From Bidens hawaiensis (lineage: Eukaryota > Streptophyta > Magnoliopsida > Asterales > Asteraceae), in the NCBI GenBank assembly GCA_021521415.1, contig JAIQDT010000026.1:4367001-4431000 (forward strand): a stretch of 64,000 nt of DNA, written 5' to 3'. Below are positions 46,556 through 58,320 of the stretch, in pieces. Position 1 is the first letter of the stretch. Each line of letters opens with the position of its first letter. Position numbers and translations under genes: made by a program. The notes beneath the pieces were generated by a model. That model did not search any database. It saw only the letters and a program-made list of their open reading frames with translations, and had not been told where the DNA came from.

Positions 46556-47579
46556 TGTTGGGTCAGATTTATGATAAGGAAGGTTGAAATCTTCTCAACC
46601 TCCTCAGAAAACGGCTAAGTTTGGACTACAAGCAAGCCTAGACGATCGAGCATGGTTTTACTACTTCGAGCAAGGTCTTTAGAACCTTAAATGGTTGATT
46701 CTTCTAAGTGTTAAGGCTTCGAGCAAGCTACACTTCAACGAGCAGGTGTATTCGTCTATCGAGCATGGATTGCCAATCGAGCAAACAACATGATCATACA
46801 AGTTTTAACCAAGTGTTACGAGCACAAGATGATCGGGGACAACATTGATGCAATAAGAAGATGTCACGTGATCAAATCAAGGGCTTCGAGCGCAGTTCAG
46901 TTCCCGAGCAATATTTACATCCGAGCATGCTAAAGATTGCTGAATAAGTAAAACTGAAGACATCAAGAAGAATGAGCTTGCTCGATAGACTAGTTCGAGC
47001 AAAGCTTGGACCAGTCAAGAGGGATGAAGTCTGCTGGAAGGGAATATCTTCTTCGAAGATATTCTAAGTAAAGTATGCTGGAGGACACTCATCGAGCATA
47101 CCTAGCATAGTGAATTTGCTCGAGCAGGATTGTTACCTTGCTCGAGGACTCAACACTTGTATTATTTTGTATTTCATTATGTAATAATTAGGAACTTCTA
47201 GAAGGAATGTCAGGGTATATAAATAGGGTCCTAGGATTCCATTTAAGACACGAATTTACAGGCTGGCACACACAGAAGACGAGAAACATTCCAAAGAATA
47301 TTCTATTTTGTTTCCTCGTATAGCCGCCGCCGTCATACACGAAACCCTAGACATTCCTTTCACTGTTTCATTAATGAATCATGTAATACAGTGAATCTTT
47401 GTCTTTGAATGAGCTTTCATTGATTATCTTTCATTGTTTTGTGTTTGCTATTTTCACTCCTTCATTCCCACTCGTTGGATATCCTGATTCCGCCGGGATA
47501 TTCAACAGGCCTTTGGGTAATCGAGTCGGTGTGTTCTTGTCAACCCTTTTAAGGTTTCACCCGACTCACGGTCCTGGCA
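46556..47579 (+). mobile_element. 5' LTR of copia-like element E2
   Basis: TGTTGGGTCAG to CCTGGCA, about 1,024 bases. The right end is fixed by the primer site TGGTATCAAAGCTTCTG two bases later. A TATATAAATA box is at 47216-47225, about 360 bases before the end. The upstream part (46630-47160) carries some fourteen copies of CGAGCA. The left limit is inferred from the TG start; no second LTR is available. Confidence 0.65.
47216..47225 (+). promoter_or_regulatory. TATA box of E2 LTR
   Basis: GGGTATATAAATAGGGTCC is a strong TATA match downstream of the CGAGCA-rich region. The promoter role is inferred. Confidence 0.6.
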
Positions 47580-47581
47580 AG

Positions 47582-47598
47582 TGGTATCAAAGCTTCTG
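47582..47598 (+). other. Primer-binding site of E2
   Basis: TGGTATCAAAGCTTCTG resembles the initiator Met-tRNA 3' end with one change from TGGTATCAGAGC. Confidence 0.65.
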
Positions 47599-47688
47599 TA
47601 AGCTAGCTGAAGGCCACGGGACTGAAGGTGTGTGATAAAGGTTGAAACTTTACTCTTTTTTACTGCTACAAATCTCAGATATGATAAA

Positions 47689-48972
47689 ATGGAAGACCAG
47701 GAAGTTTCTACCAATAAGATTCCAAGGTTACTTGGACAAGAAAACTTCATCAAATGGAAGGTGCTCTTCGAAGCAGCTGTGAACTACAACGACCCAGAGC
47801 TTTGGACGTCCATCACCGAAGGAAACTACGTTCCCTCAACAGCTCCGAACAACAATGCCACTGTTAAGCTAAAAATGAAGAAACGAGACGATAAGCCTTT
47901 GTCTATGCTAAAGTTAAGGCTTTCTTGGGAAATTTTGACAACTATCAATCATCATAAGACCGCAAAGGGTATGTATGATGCAGTTATCAAAATGATTGAA
48001 AGGAATACTGAATTAAGAGACATCAAGAAAGACAGATTAAAATCAGTCTTGCAAAGGTTTATGACGATTGTAAACGACATAAGAACGACTGATTTACAGA
48101 TCTCTGACTTTGAACTGAACAAAAAGCTTTTATCATTATTGTCCAGAGAATGGTACACTGCCAGCAAGTTTATCAAAGAAAAGGCCAGTTTTACCAATTT
48201 CAAGTTAGATGATGTGATTGCCTTTCTTAAGGCTGCAGAACATGAGATGATAGAGAACCATATGATTAGGGAGGACAAGCCAAGTTTTCAAGTGAACAAT
48301 GCCCTTGAAGCACCTATGGGCAACCTCTAAATCAAGAGCCAGCAGCCTATTATTGAGGAACCATCAGACACAAGTTCAACTTGCAGTGGCCAATCAAGAT
48401 TCAATGTTCAGCTGATTGAAGATGACACTCCCTCTGCAGCAAATGGGCAGTCAACATTCTTGCAGAACAATAATGCTCGAGGAACAGATTATCAAGCATT
48501 GTTATCTATGTTTACTGAGTCATACCATGCTTTTGTGGCCAAGAACCTGATCAACAAAAGTATTGTCCAGGAAGATCTTGAGCAAATCGATGCTGATGAT
48601 TTGGAAGACATGGACATAAAATGGCAGGCAGCTATGTTGGCTGTGAGTAGCAAAAGGTTGTATAACAGAACAGGAAGAACGAGTTTTAATAGACCAAATG
48701 AAAGAATCGGCTTTGACAAATCAAAAGCCATCTATTATAATTGTCAACAACCAGGACATTTTGCTAGAGAGTGTAACATGCCAAAGCAAGTTGGCAATCA
48801 AGTTAACCAGAATCAATTCTACCAGAATCAGAAATTGAACTTCCAGCATCAGAGAAATCAGATCACCAACCAAAACCCCTATCAAAATCCGAACAGATCC
48901 CAGCAACAAACATTTCAACCACAAAGAAACAATCAAATGCAGGTTCACTCAAATCAAAACAGAACTAATTAG
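47689..48972 (+). pseudogene. E2 gag with defective CCHC knuckle
   Basis: The start is taken at 47689 (MEDQEVSTNKIPRLLGQENF). A longer frame begins at 47632, but its extra 19 residues look like leader. Residues about 10-210 are a UBN2-type copia gag with ENFIKWKVLFEAAV and LLSLLSREWYTASKF. A TAA at 48328-48330 interrupts, and the same frame goes on with an acidic LEQIDADDLEDMDIKWQAAM block. The knuckle at 48733-48774 reads Y-YN-C-QQPG-H-FARE-C: its first cysteine codon is now TAT. A Gln/Asn-rich basic tail follows, and a TAG at 48970-48972 ends this part. The gene is in one frame throughout and so only lightly decayed. Confidence 0.72.
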
Positions 48973-49518
48973 AACAATGTGAACCAGTATAGAGATCAAG
49001 GAAATGTAGCTGTAACCAGTGTGCCACAGGATGGTGAATTTGATTGGAGCAATCATGCAACTGAAATGGAGAAGGCAAATGTTGCATTTATGACCAAAGT
49101 GCATGACAAGGCTGAACCTTCAAATGCTCAGGTACAATCTGATGTTTCAATTTCTGATCTTCTTGTTACTATTGATAAACTAAATCAGGAGATTAGAAAG
49201 TGGAAAACTTAGTGTGGGAGAAAGGAAGCCTTCTTATGTTTTTATGAAACAAGTGAAGTAACTTACGAAAGTACAATCAAAGGACTTGAAGATGACATTG
49301 AAGGGTTGAAAAAGATGTATGCAAAAGAGAAAATGAAGAATGCTGAATTACTGATTCAAATGGATTTCTTGAAGCACCTTGTTTCTACAGGCAATATTGT
49401 GGGTTATGTTGATAAAATGACTGATGAAGAGAAGTATAAAAAGGTGCCACCAACTTTTTGTGATAGCTACCCACTGAAGGTAGACAAGGAGAGCAGAAGT
49501 GAGTATCTTAAACAATTC
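48973..49518 (+). pseudogene. E2 region after the knuckle, coiled coil
   Basis: Same frame as gag, with one TAG at 49210-49212. It holds a GEFDWSNHATEMEKANVAFM block, then Glu/Lys-rich helical sequence (STIKGLEDDIEGLKKMYAKE) and a short segment ending KESRSEYLKQF. The arrangement parallels E1. At 49518-49519 it passes straight into family B integrase sequence. Protease, integrase and RT of E2 itself are absent. Confidence 0.6.
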
Positions 49519-50325
49519 ACTATGGGGACGAGGATGAACATCGGTACGGCGTATCATCCTCAAACCGATGGACAGTCTGAAAGGACGATCCAAACCCTTG
49601 AGGATATGCTACGTGCTTGTGTTTTAGATTTTGGTGGAAGTTGGGATGATCATCTACACCTGGCAGAGTTCTCCTATAACAACAGTTACCATTCAAGTAT
49701 TGGTATGCCACCGTTTGAGATGCTTTACGGTAGACGATGTAGAACCCCGGTGTGTTGGGGTGAGATTGGTCAGAAAGAAATGGGAAGCCTCGAAGTGGTT
49801 CAAGAAACGTCTTCAAAGTTCGATCAGATCAAAGCAAGAATGAAATCCGCTCAAGACAGACAAAAGTCTTATGCAGATAAGCGGCGACGAACAATTGAGT
49901 TTAACGTTGGTGACTATGTGATGCTCAAGGTCTCGCCTTGGAAGGGGATTATCCGTTTTAGGAAAAGAGGAAAGTTGAGTCCGAGGTACATTGGACCGTT
50001 CAAGATTGTAGATCGTGTGGGTGAAGTAGCTTATAAACTGGATTTACCCGATGAGTTAGAAGGAATTCATTCAACCTTCCATGTTTCTCATCTGAGGAAG
50101 TGTCTAGCTGATGACACGTCTCACGTGCCATTGATGGACATTGAGGTTGACGAACAATTGAACTACATCGAGCAACCGATAGAGATCGTTGACCGCAAGG
50201 AGAAGCAGCTTCGTCACAAGATTATACCTTTGGTAAAAGTGATATGGAAACACCTCAAGGGATCAGATGCTACTTGGGAGGCCGAGGATGAGATGCGCAA
50301 GTTTTACCCTAGTCTGTTTATGTAA
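49519..50325 (+). pseudogene. Family B integrase end and chromodomain fused to E2
   Basis: From the [20 protein letters not shown] block onward this matches 21353-22159 of the B element almost residue for residue, without that copy's TAA stop. It keeps the third catalytic acid region (GQSERT), the KLSPRYIGPF block and the chromodomain (KVIWKHLKGSDATWEAEDEM...YPSLF). The upstream catalytic aspartates are missing, so there is no integrase activity. The open frame 49306-50325 spans both partners, 72 residues from E2 and 267 from B. Any product would be a coiled coil joined to an integrase C-terminal/chromodomain part. Confidence 0.85.
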
Positions 50326-50864
50326 TAGTTAGGTTTCGGGGACGAAACCTCTTTAAGGAGGGAAGACTTCTAACATCCTAAAATTTATAATGTTGAATAA
50401 AGGAAGTTATGTTTAGTGATTTCGCGTAATTAATTAATATCGGGTAAGGAGCGGATCATGGACTTGGAATAATTGAGATGGGTTAAATGAGAATGGGCCT
50501 TAGGTCCATGGGATTTAAGGGATATAAATACCCCCTAAACCCAAAAATATCTTTCATTCTATCACTTTTCTAACACACTCCTAAACACACACACCACACA
50601 ACTTCGCCGCCGGCCGAGGGTAGAACCGGGCAGATCCGAGAGAGAGAGAGAGAGAGAGCGTTGGTTTTGATTAAACAAGTAAACGAGATCCAAACGAGCT
50701 CAAAAAGGTATGATTATTGATCTTTGAAGTTTAAAGATCCGAGCTTTATAGCGTATATACGACCGGAAACGGTTGGGGAACGTAGGGGGTGATGTCGAAC
50801 CATAGCAAGGGTGTTAAAATCGATCGAAATGCTGGTCAGAAACTAAAACAGCGGCTGATCTGGG

Positions 50865-51170
50865 CAACTTCGCCTGCATCTGGGCAACTTCGCCTTCAAA
50901 GCGATAACTTCGCCTTCAAAGCGATAACTTCGCTTACGGCTAAGTTCGCCTGATGGCAACTTCGCCTGAGGCCAAGTTCGCCTAATGGATAACTTCGCTT
51001 ACGGCTAAGTTCGCCTGATAACTTCGCCTAGAGCTAAGTTCGCCTGAGGTTTAACTTCGCCTAAAGCCAAGTTCGCCTGATAACTTCGCCTAGAGCTAAG
51101 TTCGCCTGAGGTTTAACTTCGCCTAAAGCTAAGTTAGCCTAAGGTTTAACTTCGCTTAAAGTCAAGTTCG
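50865..51170 (+). repeat. AAGTTCGCC minisatellite of family B LTR
   Basis: Eight or nine units of AACTTCGCC and TAAGTTCGCCTGA type, more mixed in order than in the other copies. Confidence 0.88.
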
Positions 51171-51834
51171 TTTAGAAAATGAATTAAAAATCTAATGAAA
51201 AATGTGTTAAGACAGTTAATGGAAATAAAATTTTTCCAGCTCGACCCCAGCCAGGGGCTCTGCCCCTTGGACCCTGCTAGAGGCTGCCGCCTCTAGACCC
51301 CGCTGCCAGGGGCGCTGCCCCCGAACCCCCGTTCGTTGTGGGTCATATAAAGATAGAAATACATTATGAGAAGTGATAGTTAAGTGATACGTATACTTGT
51401 TATACAGTCAGCCGTGCACAACTGAAGAAAGGGATTACGATTAACGGTGAACGTAACCGTGTTCAGGTGAGTTTCTAGCCCCATTTATGTGTTATGTTTT
51501 CGGGGCTGTGTGCATACTCGATATGTTTGTTAATACGCTTATCCTAAGAGATAAGTGTATGCCTTATGTGAATGATATGATATGTAGGAATGATTGCTTG
51601 ATGGTACGTGAACGATCTTCGGATATTGCACGTACTGTCAGGTTGTAACGCTACGTGTAAGGTAAGTATGATATGTATGCTTATGTGTATGAACGTGATA
51701 AAGTTAATAAAAGAAGGAAATGACGGTTGCATGGTTGTATGGTTACGAAAAGGGTACCGAGCCCTAATAATACTGGAGGTATGACGTATGGTTGTATGGT
51801 AACGAAGAGGGAATCGAACCCTACTAATATTCGA

Positions 51835-51970
51835 GAACTAGGGAACCGAGCCCTAATAATACTCGTGGAAAGAGGGAAACCGAGCCCTAATAATACTCGT
51901 GGAAGGAGGGTACCGAGCCCTAATAATACTCGAGGAAGGAGGGTACCGAGCCCTAATAATACTCGAGGAA
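51835..51970 (+). repeat. 34-bp array replacing the 31-bp array
   Basis: Four to five units built on ACCGAGCCCTAATAATACTC plus GAGGAAGGAGGGT. In the sister LTR the unit occurs once or twice (about 26325), next to a full 31-bp array that is absent here. Confidence 0.85.
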
Positions 51971-52441
51971 TGTAGGGCGTAATGCTCTTTATAACGTAAG
52001 ATATGAAGGTAAGTTAATACAAAAGAAAGAATGAAATTATGAAAGAATGAAAGTATGATAGTATGAAAGAATGAAAGTATGAAAGTACGAAAGTATGAAT
52101 GAAAGAATATAAGTTTATGTGTATTGTATAGTGTATGATTAACTAGAACTCACTCAGCGTAGCTGACTTTTAGTATGCACGCAGGTGAGTAGGATGAGGC
52201 AGCTCGCTTGAGGAGACACGTGGCATTGAACAAGAGCCTGGCATCTGAAGACTTATGATGTTTTAATTTTAATGCTTTAATGTTGAAAGACAAAGGATGT
52301 TTTGAGACAAGTTATGAATTATGTAATGTTTTATGAAAGTTTTATATTCCGCGTAAATGTTTTAATTAACTCTGAAATTTAGAACTGTGTTTATGAGTAA
52401 ATCCAACACGAAAGTAGGGCTACCGGTAACGGGGCCTTACA

Positions 52442-52760
52442 ATTGTAGTACATACCTTGAACTACTTCTAGGAGCTTGGAATCGATCAAAAAGTCGAAGC
52501 AAACAAAGGAGGGGAGCTGTTCCCTGGTCCGATCGCTGCTGCTGCTGCTGCATCTAGGGTTTATGTTTTTTTGTTTAATGTTATACTATAAAACTTTTTC
52601 ATTCTAGCCCCCGGAAAATAATAATGCAACTTGGAAGAAATGTTAAGCGATTAGACGTACGGGATGACGTAAAGGCTTCTGTGGAACGTCGGATAAATCC
52701 TGAGAATTATACATAGTCTACAATCTTTAATTCTTGAAACCGGAATTAACGGGCGTTACA
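52442..52760 (-). mobile_element. 3' LTR stub of reversed family C element
   Basis: The reverse complement starts TGTAACGCCCG and runs to the AGTTCAAGGTATGTACTACA block that lies about 310 bases into the complete C LTR (29570-29590). It includes a telobox-like AAACCCTA (reverse of 52556-52563). A GCTGCTGCTGCTGCTGC run is at 52527-52543. Confidence 0.85.
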
Positions 52761-53815
52761 ACTCCATCCCGATGCGACAAGAACAACTGCGGATAATGCT
52801 TCATCATTTCTTCTTCGGACTCCCAAGTGGCCTCTGAACCCCTACGGTGTTTCCACTGCACCTTCACCTGACTAACCACCTTATTTCTCAAATGCCTCTC
52901 CTGACGGTCAAGAATAGCAATCGGTTGCTCAACGTAGTTCAGCTTACTATCCAGTTCGATATCATCAAGAGGCACATGGGCCTCTTCATCCGCTAAGCAT
53001 TTCCTCAGATGGGACATGTGAAAAGTAGGATGAATCCCCGCGAGCTCCTCGGGTAATTCCAGCCTATAAGCTACCTCACCAACTCGGGCCAAAATACGGA
53101 ACGGGCCAACAAACCTCGGACTGAGCTTCCCCCTCTTACGAAAATGAATAATGCTTTTCCATGGAGAAAATTTCAACATAACCCGATCCCCGACCTCAAA
53201 CACAATAGGCATTCGCCTTTTATCCGCATAAGACTTCTGACGATCCTGCGCCGCTTTCATAAAAGCCTTAATCTTATCGAGCTTCTCAGTCATGGCCTCG
53301 ACCACCTCCAAACTGCCCAATTGCTTCTGGCCTATGGAACCCCAACATACCGGAGTCCTACACCTCCTACCATACAGCATCTCAAACGGTGGCATCCCAA
53401 TCGTGGCGTGATAACTGTTATTATATGAGAACTCTACCAACGGTAAGTGACGATCCCGACTACCACCAAAATCGATAACAAAAGCCCGCAACATATCCTC
53501 GAGAGTCTGAATGGTCCTCTCGGACTGACCATCAGTTTGTGGGTGATAAGCAGTACTGGTGAGGAGTTTGGTGCCCATCTCCTCGTGAAACCTTTTCCAA
53601 AACCTGGAGGTGAAACGTGTATCGCTATCCGCAACAATAGATACCGGAACCCCGTGCCTAGAGACGATCTCACGAATAAACACATCGGCCAGCTGCTCAC
53701 AATTAAAAGTCTCTTGCGGCAAGAAGTGAGCGCTCTTGGTCAGTCTATCCACGATTACCCAAATGGTGTCATAATTACCCCTAGGAGTACGAGGCAGTTT
53801 AGTCACGAAATCCAT
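52727..53815 (-). pseudogene. Family C integrase core and chromodomain (362 aa frame)
   Basis: It begins in the integrase core (MDFVTKLPRTPRGNYDT) and reads VADSDTRFTSRF, with Ser where relatives have Arg between the aspartates, then [11 protein letters not shown]. All three catalytic acids are in place. The KLSPRFVGPF block follows, then the chromodomain [21 protein letters not shown]...YPQLF with the Trp kept. The frame continues past the purine tract and stops 34 bases inside the 3' LTR. Upstream the frame is broken near 53850, before the zinc region. Relative to the C copy at 34025 this integrase is better preserved. Confidence 0.87.
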
Positions 53816-53854
53816 AGTAAGATGCTCCCATTTCCACTCAGGTATTTATAATGG

Positions 53855-54262
53855 CTAAAGTCTCCCAAACAGCTTCTGATGCTCGGCCTTAACTTGCAGA
53901 CATGTCAAACACTTACTTACATACTGAGCCACCTCAAACTTCATTGCAGGGCACCAATAATTCTTTTTCAAGTCTTGGTACAACTTGGTCGCGCCCGGAT
54001 GAATGGAATAGCGCGACTTGTGCGCCTCATCTAAAATTTTACCTCTGAAACCCCCATACCTCGGTACCCATAAACGCCCATCCTTATACTTTACCCCATC
54101 GCCGACGTCTTCCAACAACTTTTCCTGACCCCAAATACGTTCTAACATAATCCATTCCACCTGTAACGCTTCATTCTGATAGGATTTCACACGAATAGGT
54201 TTCGGTCTTTCCTTCCGGCTTAACGCATCGGCTACCACATTAGCCTTACCCGGATGGTACAT
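53855..54262 (-). pseudogene. Family C RNase H-integrase junction
   Basis: The 135-codon piece has [20 protein letters not shown], the end of RNase H, then the integrase zinc region with [18 protein letters not shown] and CLTCLQVKAEHQK. It is in the same frame as the integrase core but separated by a stop (in the region 53849-53855), and it differs in frame from the RT piece upstream. Confidence 0.82.
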
Positions 54263-54342
54263 AATCTCCAGATCGTAGTCCTTAATCTACTCCAACCATC
54301 GACGCTGTCGCATATTTAGTTCCTTTTGCTCGAAGAAATACT

Positions 54343-55407
54343 TTAAGCTCTTATGATCGGTATAAATAACGCAAGGAACACCGTACAAATAATGTCTCCG
54401 CAACTTAAGCACAAACACCACCGCCGCCAGCTCCAAATCGTGGGTAGGATAATTCGCCTCATGGGCTTAAACTGCCGTGAGGCATAAGCGATGACTTGAC
54501 CTCGCTGCATCAAAACACACCCAAGCCCCTGATAAGAGGGATCAGAATACACCACCAAATCATCGGTGCCATCAGGTAAAGCTAAGATCGGGGCATGCGT
54601 CAATCTGTTCTTCAACTCGAGAAAAGCCTCCTCCTGTTCCGTAGCCCAAACGAACTTAACACTCTTCTTAGTCAGCTTGGTCAGTGAAGAAGTAATTTTC
54701 GAATAATCGGGAATAAAGCAGTGGTAATACCCCGCCAAACCCAGAAAACTACGGATTTCATTTGGAGACTTAGAAGACTCCCATTCATTCACGGCTTCCA
54801 CCTTTGCAGAGTCAACCTGAATACCACTCGGGTTAATAATATGGCCCAAGAACTGAACCTCACGCAACCAGAAGGAACACTTAGAAAATTTTGCATACAA
54901 CTTGTTCTTTCGCAGAGCTTCCAAAACTTCCGAGAGATGACCGGCGTGATCGGATTCGCTTTTGGAATACACAAGGATGTCTTCGATGAATACAATAACA
55001 GAGCGATCGAGCATCGGTCTACACACCCGGTTCATAAGATCCATGTACGTAGCCGGTGCGTTGGTCAAACCGAAAGACATCACGAAGAATTCGTAGTGCC
55101 CATAACGAGTGCGGAAGGCAGTCTTAGGAATATCTTCCTCCCGAATCTTCAACTGATGATACCCGGACCTAAGGTCCATCTTCGAGAACGAACTAGCTCC
55201 TTGGAGCTGATCAAATAAGTCGTCAATCCTCGGGAGCGGGTACCGATTTTTAACGGTGAGCTTATTCAACTCACGGTAGTCAATGCACATCCGCATGCTA
55301 TCGTCCTTCTTCTTAACGAACAAGACCGGGGCAACGCAAGGCGAGATGCTCGGTTGAATGAATCCCTTGTCGAGCAAGTCTTCCAACTGGGCCATAAGTT
55401 CTTTCAT
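54343..55407 (-). pseudogene. Family C reverse transcriptase and RNase H
   Basis: Starts [22 protein letters not shown] blocks are [40 protein letters not shown] and [10 protein letters not shown]. In the last one the first Asp of the catalytic pair is Glu, so polymerase activity is doubtful. RNase H starts [18 protein letters not shown] (Pro for Ala after the Asp). A frameshift near 54465 then scrambles the C-terminal residues ([13 protein letters not shown]). Reading continues in another frame at 54262. The forward-strand frame at 54721-55218 is a shadow. Confidence 0.87.
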
Positions 55408-55464
55408 ATCATTCGGTGCTAGACGATAGGTTCGAGCAACGGGTTTTTGCGCCTAGCACAAGAT

Positions 55465-55720
55465 CTATCTGGAACTCGACCTCGCGGTCCGGCGGCACAT
55501 CTGACAAATCATCTGAATTACATCAGGGAAATCCCGAACGATAGGAACATCACCGACGGTAGCCCTAGACACGAAAACAAATTTTCCTATAGCGACCTCA
55601 ACCTCAAACACATCGACTACGCGTTTGTGTGAATTATTCAACGAGGAACAGAAAGCGGCAGACACAAAACTTCTACTGGCGCCTGAATCAAATAAGACTG
55701 ACGCCGGTAATTCATCAAGT
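55465..55720 (-). pseudogene. Family C protease end and linker
   Basis: On the reverse strand an aspartic protease site, ASVLFDSGASRSFVSAAFC, lies at about 55645-55705, followed by VDVFEVEVAIGKFVFVSRAT and VGDVPIVRDFPDV of the linker to RT. Frameshifts and a deletion of part of the protease (the normal distance between DSG and the linker is far greater) show it is dead. Confidence 0.7.
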
Positions 55721-56281
55721 AGAAAGGTATCTGGGATAACATCACGCTCCTACTTAGCTAAACAGTTGCTCATACATTCTTGAAGGAGCGAGGAATTTAA
55801 GCGGTCAAGTACCAAGGAACCCAGAGTGACAGTATGCTACGCCTCTGCTAAACAATTACGCGCAAAGCGTTCGAGAGGATGGGAAATGAACAGGAGAATT
55901 TAGGGAATAAGATAAAATTTAACGCTAACGACTCGAGAGTTAGCCAAATCCTATCCCTACAAAGACAGAACCCTAACATAGTCAGACACAAGTGGTATTT
56001 AAAACATGGAAGGTAAGGGTAAACAGCTAATAACGTTGATCAAGTGTTATTAGTCGTTTACTTCACCGGCCCATTCTAAGCACCCCCCGCCCCTAACCAC
56101 ATTAGCATTCTATCTAACTCTTTACAATTAATCACATACTGGAAACTTTCAAATTCAAAGGAATGACTAAATAATTTAAAGTTACCTCTTGGCGTGTAGC
56201 TACTCGCGGTGGGCATACTGGTCTCTTTTCTTACAGTTCGAGTCCAAGCATTCGGGGATGCTCGGATCCCTCGAACCATGG
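55721..56281 (-). other. Leader of reversed family C element, gag missing
   Basis: About 560 bases separate the protease remnant from the primer site, far too few for gag. No gag core or knuckle was found. The block near 56090-56215 matches the leader region of the complete C element (31375-31560). Confidence 0.65.
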
Positions 56282-57689
56282 CTCTGATACCAACTTGCAA
56301 GGCCCCGAACCCCGGGAACCCCATAGTTGGTATTCATTCGAAACACTTGTAAAATAATTAAACTTTAAAAACAATTCTTTTCATTAAAATAAGCATCACA
56401 GAGTAAAATTCGGCGGAAAACGTAAATAAGTAAATGAGTTCCCAAAACCCGGGAATTTTGCCCAAAATTAACATAATTATCTTTAAATAAAAACTTTTAA
56501 AAATAAATGTCTAATAATATAATCTTCAATTCCCGTATGCCCTTCACCGTCCAAGTAGCTTCATGCACGTCCAAGCGATAAGGCATCCTCTTCCTAACCT
56601 GAAACTCACACTAACATGCACACAAAGTCAGCTTGAGCTGAGTGAGTTCAAGTTTTAAGTAGATGATATCAGTAGTAATAATTATGATAGTCATACCAAA
56701 AGTTTAAAAAGTAAAGGGTGCATCCATCAAATCATCATTACTGAAAACTAAACATCCTCATACATACATATACAAAATGTATATGTAAACATCCTTTCAA
56801 TTACATCCCTATATATATAACAGTATATATATATATATAACATCCACGTATAACATCAGGGTCGAGCAAACGTACAACCCAAACACGTAACATCAGTGCA
56901 TGCAACACACAAAGTAGGCATTCACAACATCAGTAGTCGAAACGACTACGACATCGCCAAATATAGGCCAGGCAATAATGTATATATATATATATCTATA
57001 TATATATATAGAACATCCCAAGGCCTACCATATACTAGCAAGCCTATATAAAATCGTTTAAAACATTTCATCATGTAAGGAAACACTTAGGTGTGCATGC
57101 TAGCCCAAATCTTAAAAAGAGCTAAAAAGGGGGCATCATGAACTCACTTGAAATCAATCGAACACCTGCAATGAGCTAGGAAATCCCTAAGTGCACAATC
57201 ACAAGCAAGGTGTCACACCCCGTTAAGCGATTTGCGGAAGCGTAAAACAGTAATATAACAGACACAACTGGTATCAAATACATTGTTCATAAAGAAACAT
57301 TATTAACTAAGTTTACAATATATTACGTTGTTCTAACATCTTTTATAAACTAGGTGATACAATCAAAACTAGTTCGTTAACGACTTCACTTCATATTTGT
57401 ATCGGTTTACACGGCCTCGATCACAATCCAAACACGTAGCACATAATTCTACTTCACTTTTCTGAATACCTGAAAAGCATGTTAAAACAGGTCAACTACG
57501 AATAGTTGGTGAGTTTCATAAGTTTTAACGAAATCAGTTCTGCGTACCACACAGTCATAGTTTGTATGTACGCGTGTATGTACAAATATATTTATGTTTA
57601 TATATATGTACATCTGTATGTTTGAATGTATATTTGTATGTGTGTAGGTTTAAGATATAAGTTTGAAAACTACGATAAAATCGTGACTG

Positions 57690-57990
57690 TTTACTCGCAC
57701 TACGTGCTTCCATTTTTCCATGTAAAATCAACCACTGCGGCCTCCCTTCCGCCCACAACGGTTCCACGTACAATCAACCACTGTGGCCCCCTTTCTGTCC
57801 ACAAAGGTTCCACATAAAATCAATCATTACACAGAGTATCCATATATATATATATTATTTCCTAAGCCTAACCACATAGTATATATATATATATATATTT
57901 AGATATATACACATATATTCATGTATAGCATTCCCATGTATCATTAATTACTGCGGCCCTCCTTCCGCCCACAATATATACAATCACATT
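57690..57990. repeat. Dispersed TGYGGCCYYCCTTCCGCCCACAA units in A LTR
   Basis: A block of the type ATCAACCACTGYGGCC followed by CTTCCGCCCACAA recurs three to four times here and once more at 58320. The LTR at 6995 has it once, near 7480. Confidence 0.7.
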
Positions 57991-58029
57991 ATTTTCTAGC
58001 ATTCATGCCATAATCAAATTGGTTAGTTT

Positions 58030-58320
58030 GGTTGCAGCAGAACTTGGCTCATAGGCCATACTTAACTTTATTTATTAAGTTGCAGCAGAACTTGGCTCGT
58101 AGACCATACTCAACTTTAGTTTAGTAAGTTGCAGCAGAACTTGGCTCTTAGGCCATACTCAACTTTGTTTAGTAAGTTGCAGCAGAACTTGGCTCATAGG
58201 CCATACTCAACTTTAGTTTAGTAAGTTGCAGCAGAACTTGGCTCATAGGCCATACTCAACTTTAGTTTAGTAAGTTGCAGCAGAATTTGGCTCATAGGCC
58301 ATATTCAACCTTAGTTTGTT
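58030..58320. repeat. 49-bp tandem array in A solo LTR
   Basis: Six units of 48-49 bases starting GTTGCAGCAGAACTTGGCTC and including CATAGGCCATACTCAAC. It is absent from the LTRs of the complete A element. Confidence 0.92.

Larger units (their letters stand above)
50369..52441 (+). mobile_element. 3' LTR of the fused family B fragment
   Basis: 2,073 bases beginning TCTAACATCC (first G of the usual TG changed) after the purine tract AAGGAGGGAAGACT, and ending GGGGCCTTACA. It carries the TATA region (50518-50533), an AG microsatellite near 50641-50658, the AAGTTCGCC minisatellite, and a 34-bp array at 51835-51970 in place of the family's 31-bp array. The reversed family C LTR begins immediately after it. 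Confidence 0.92.
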
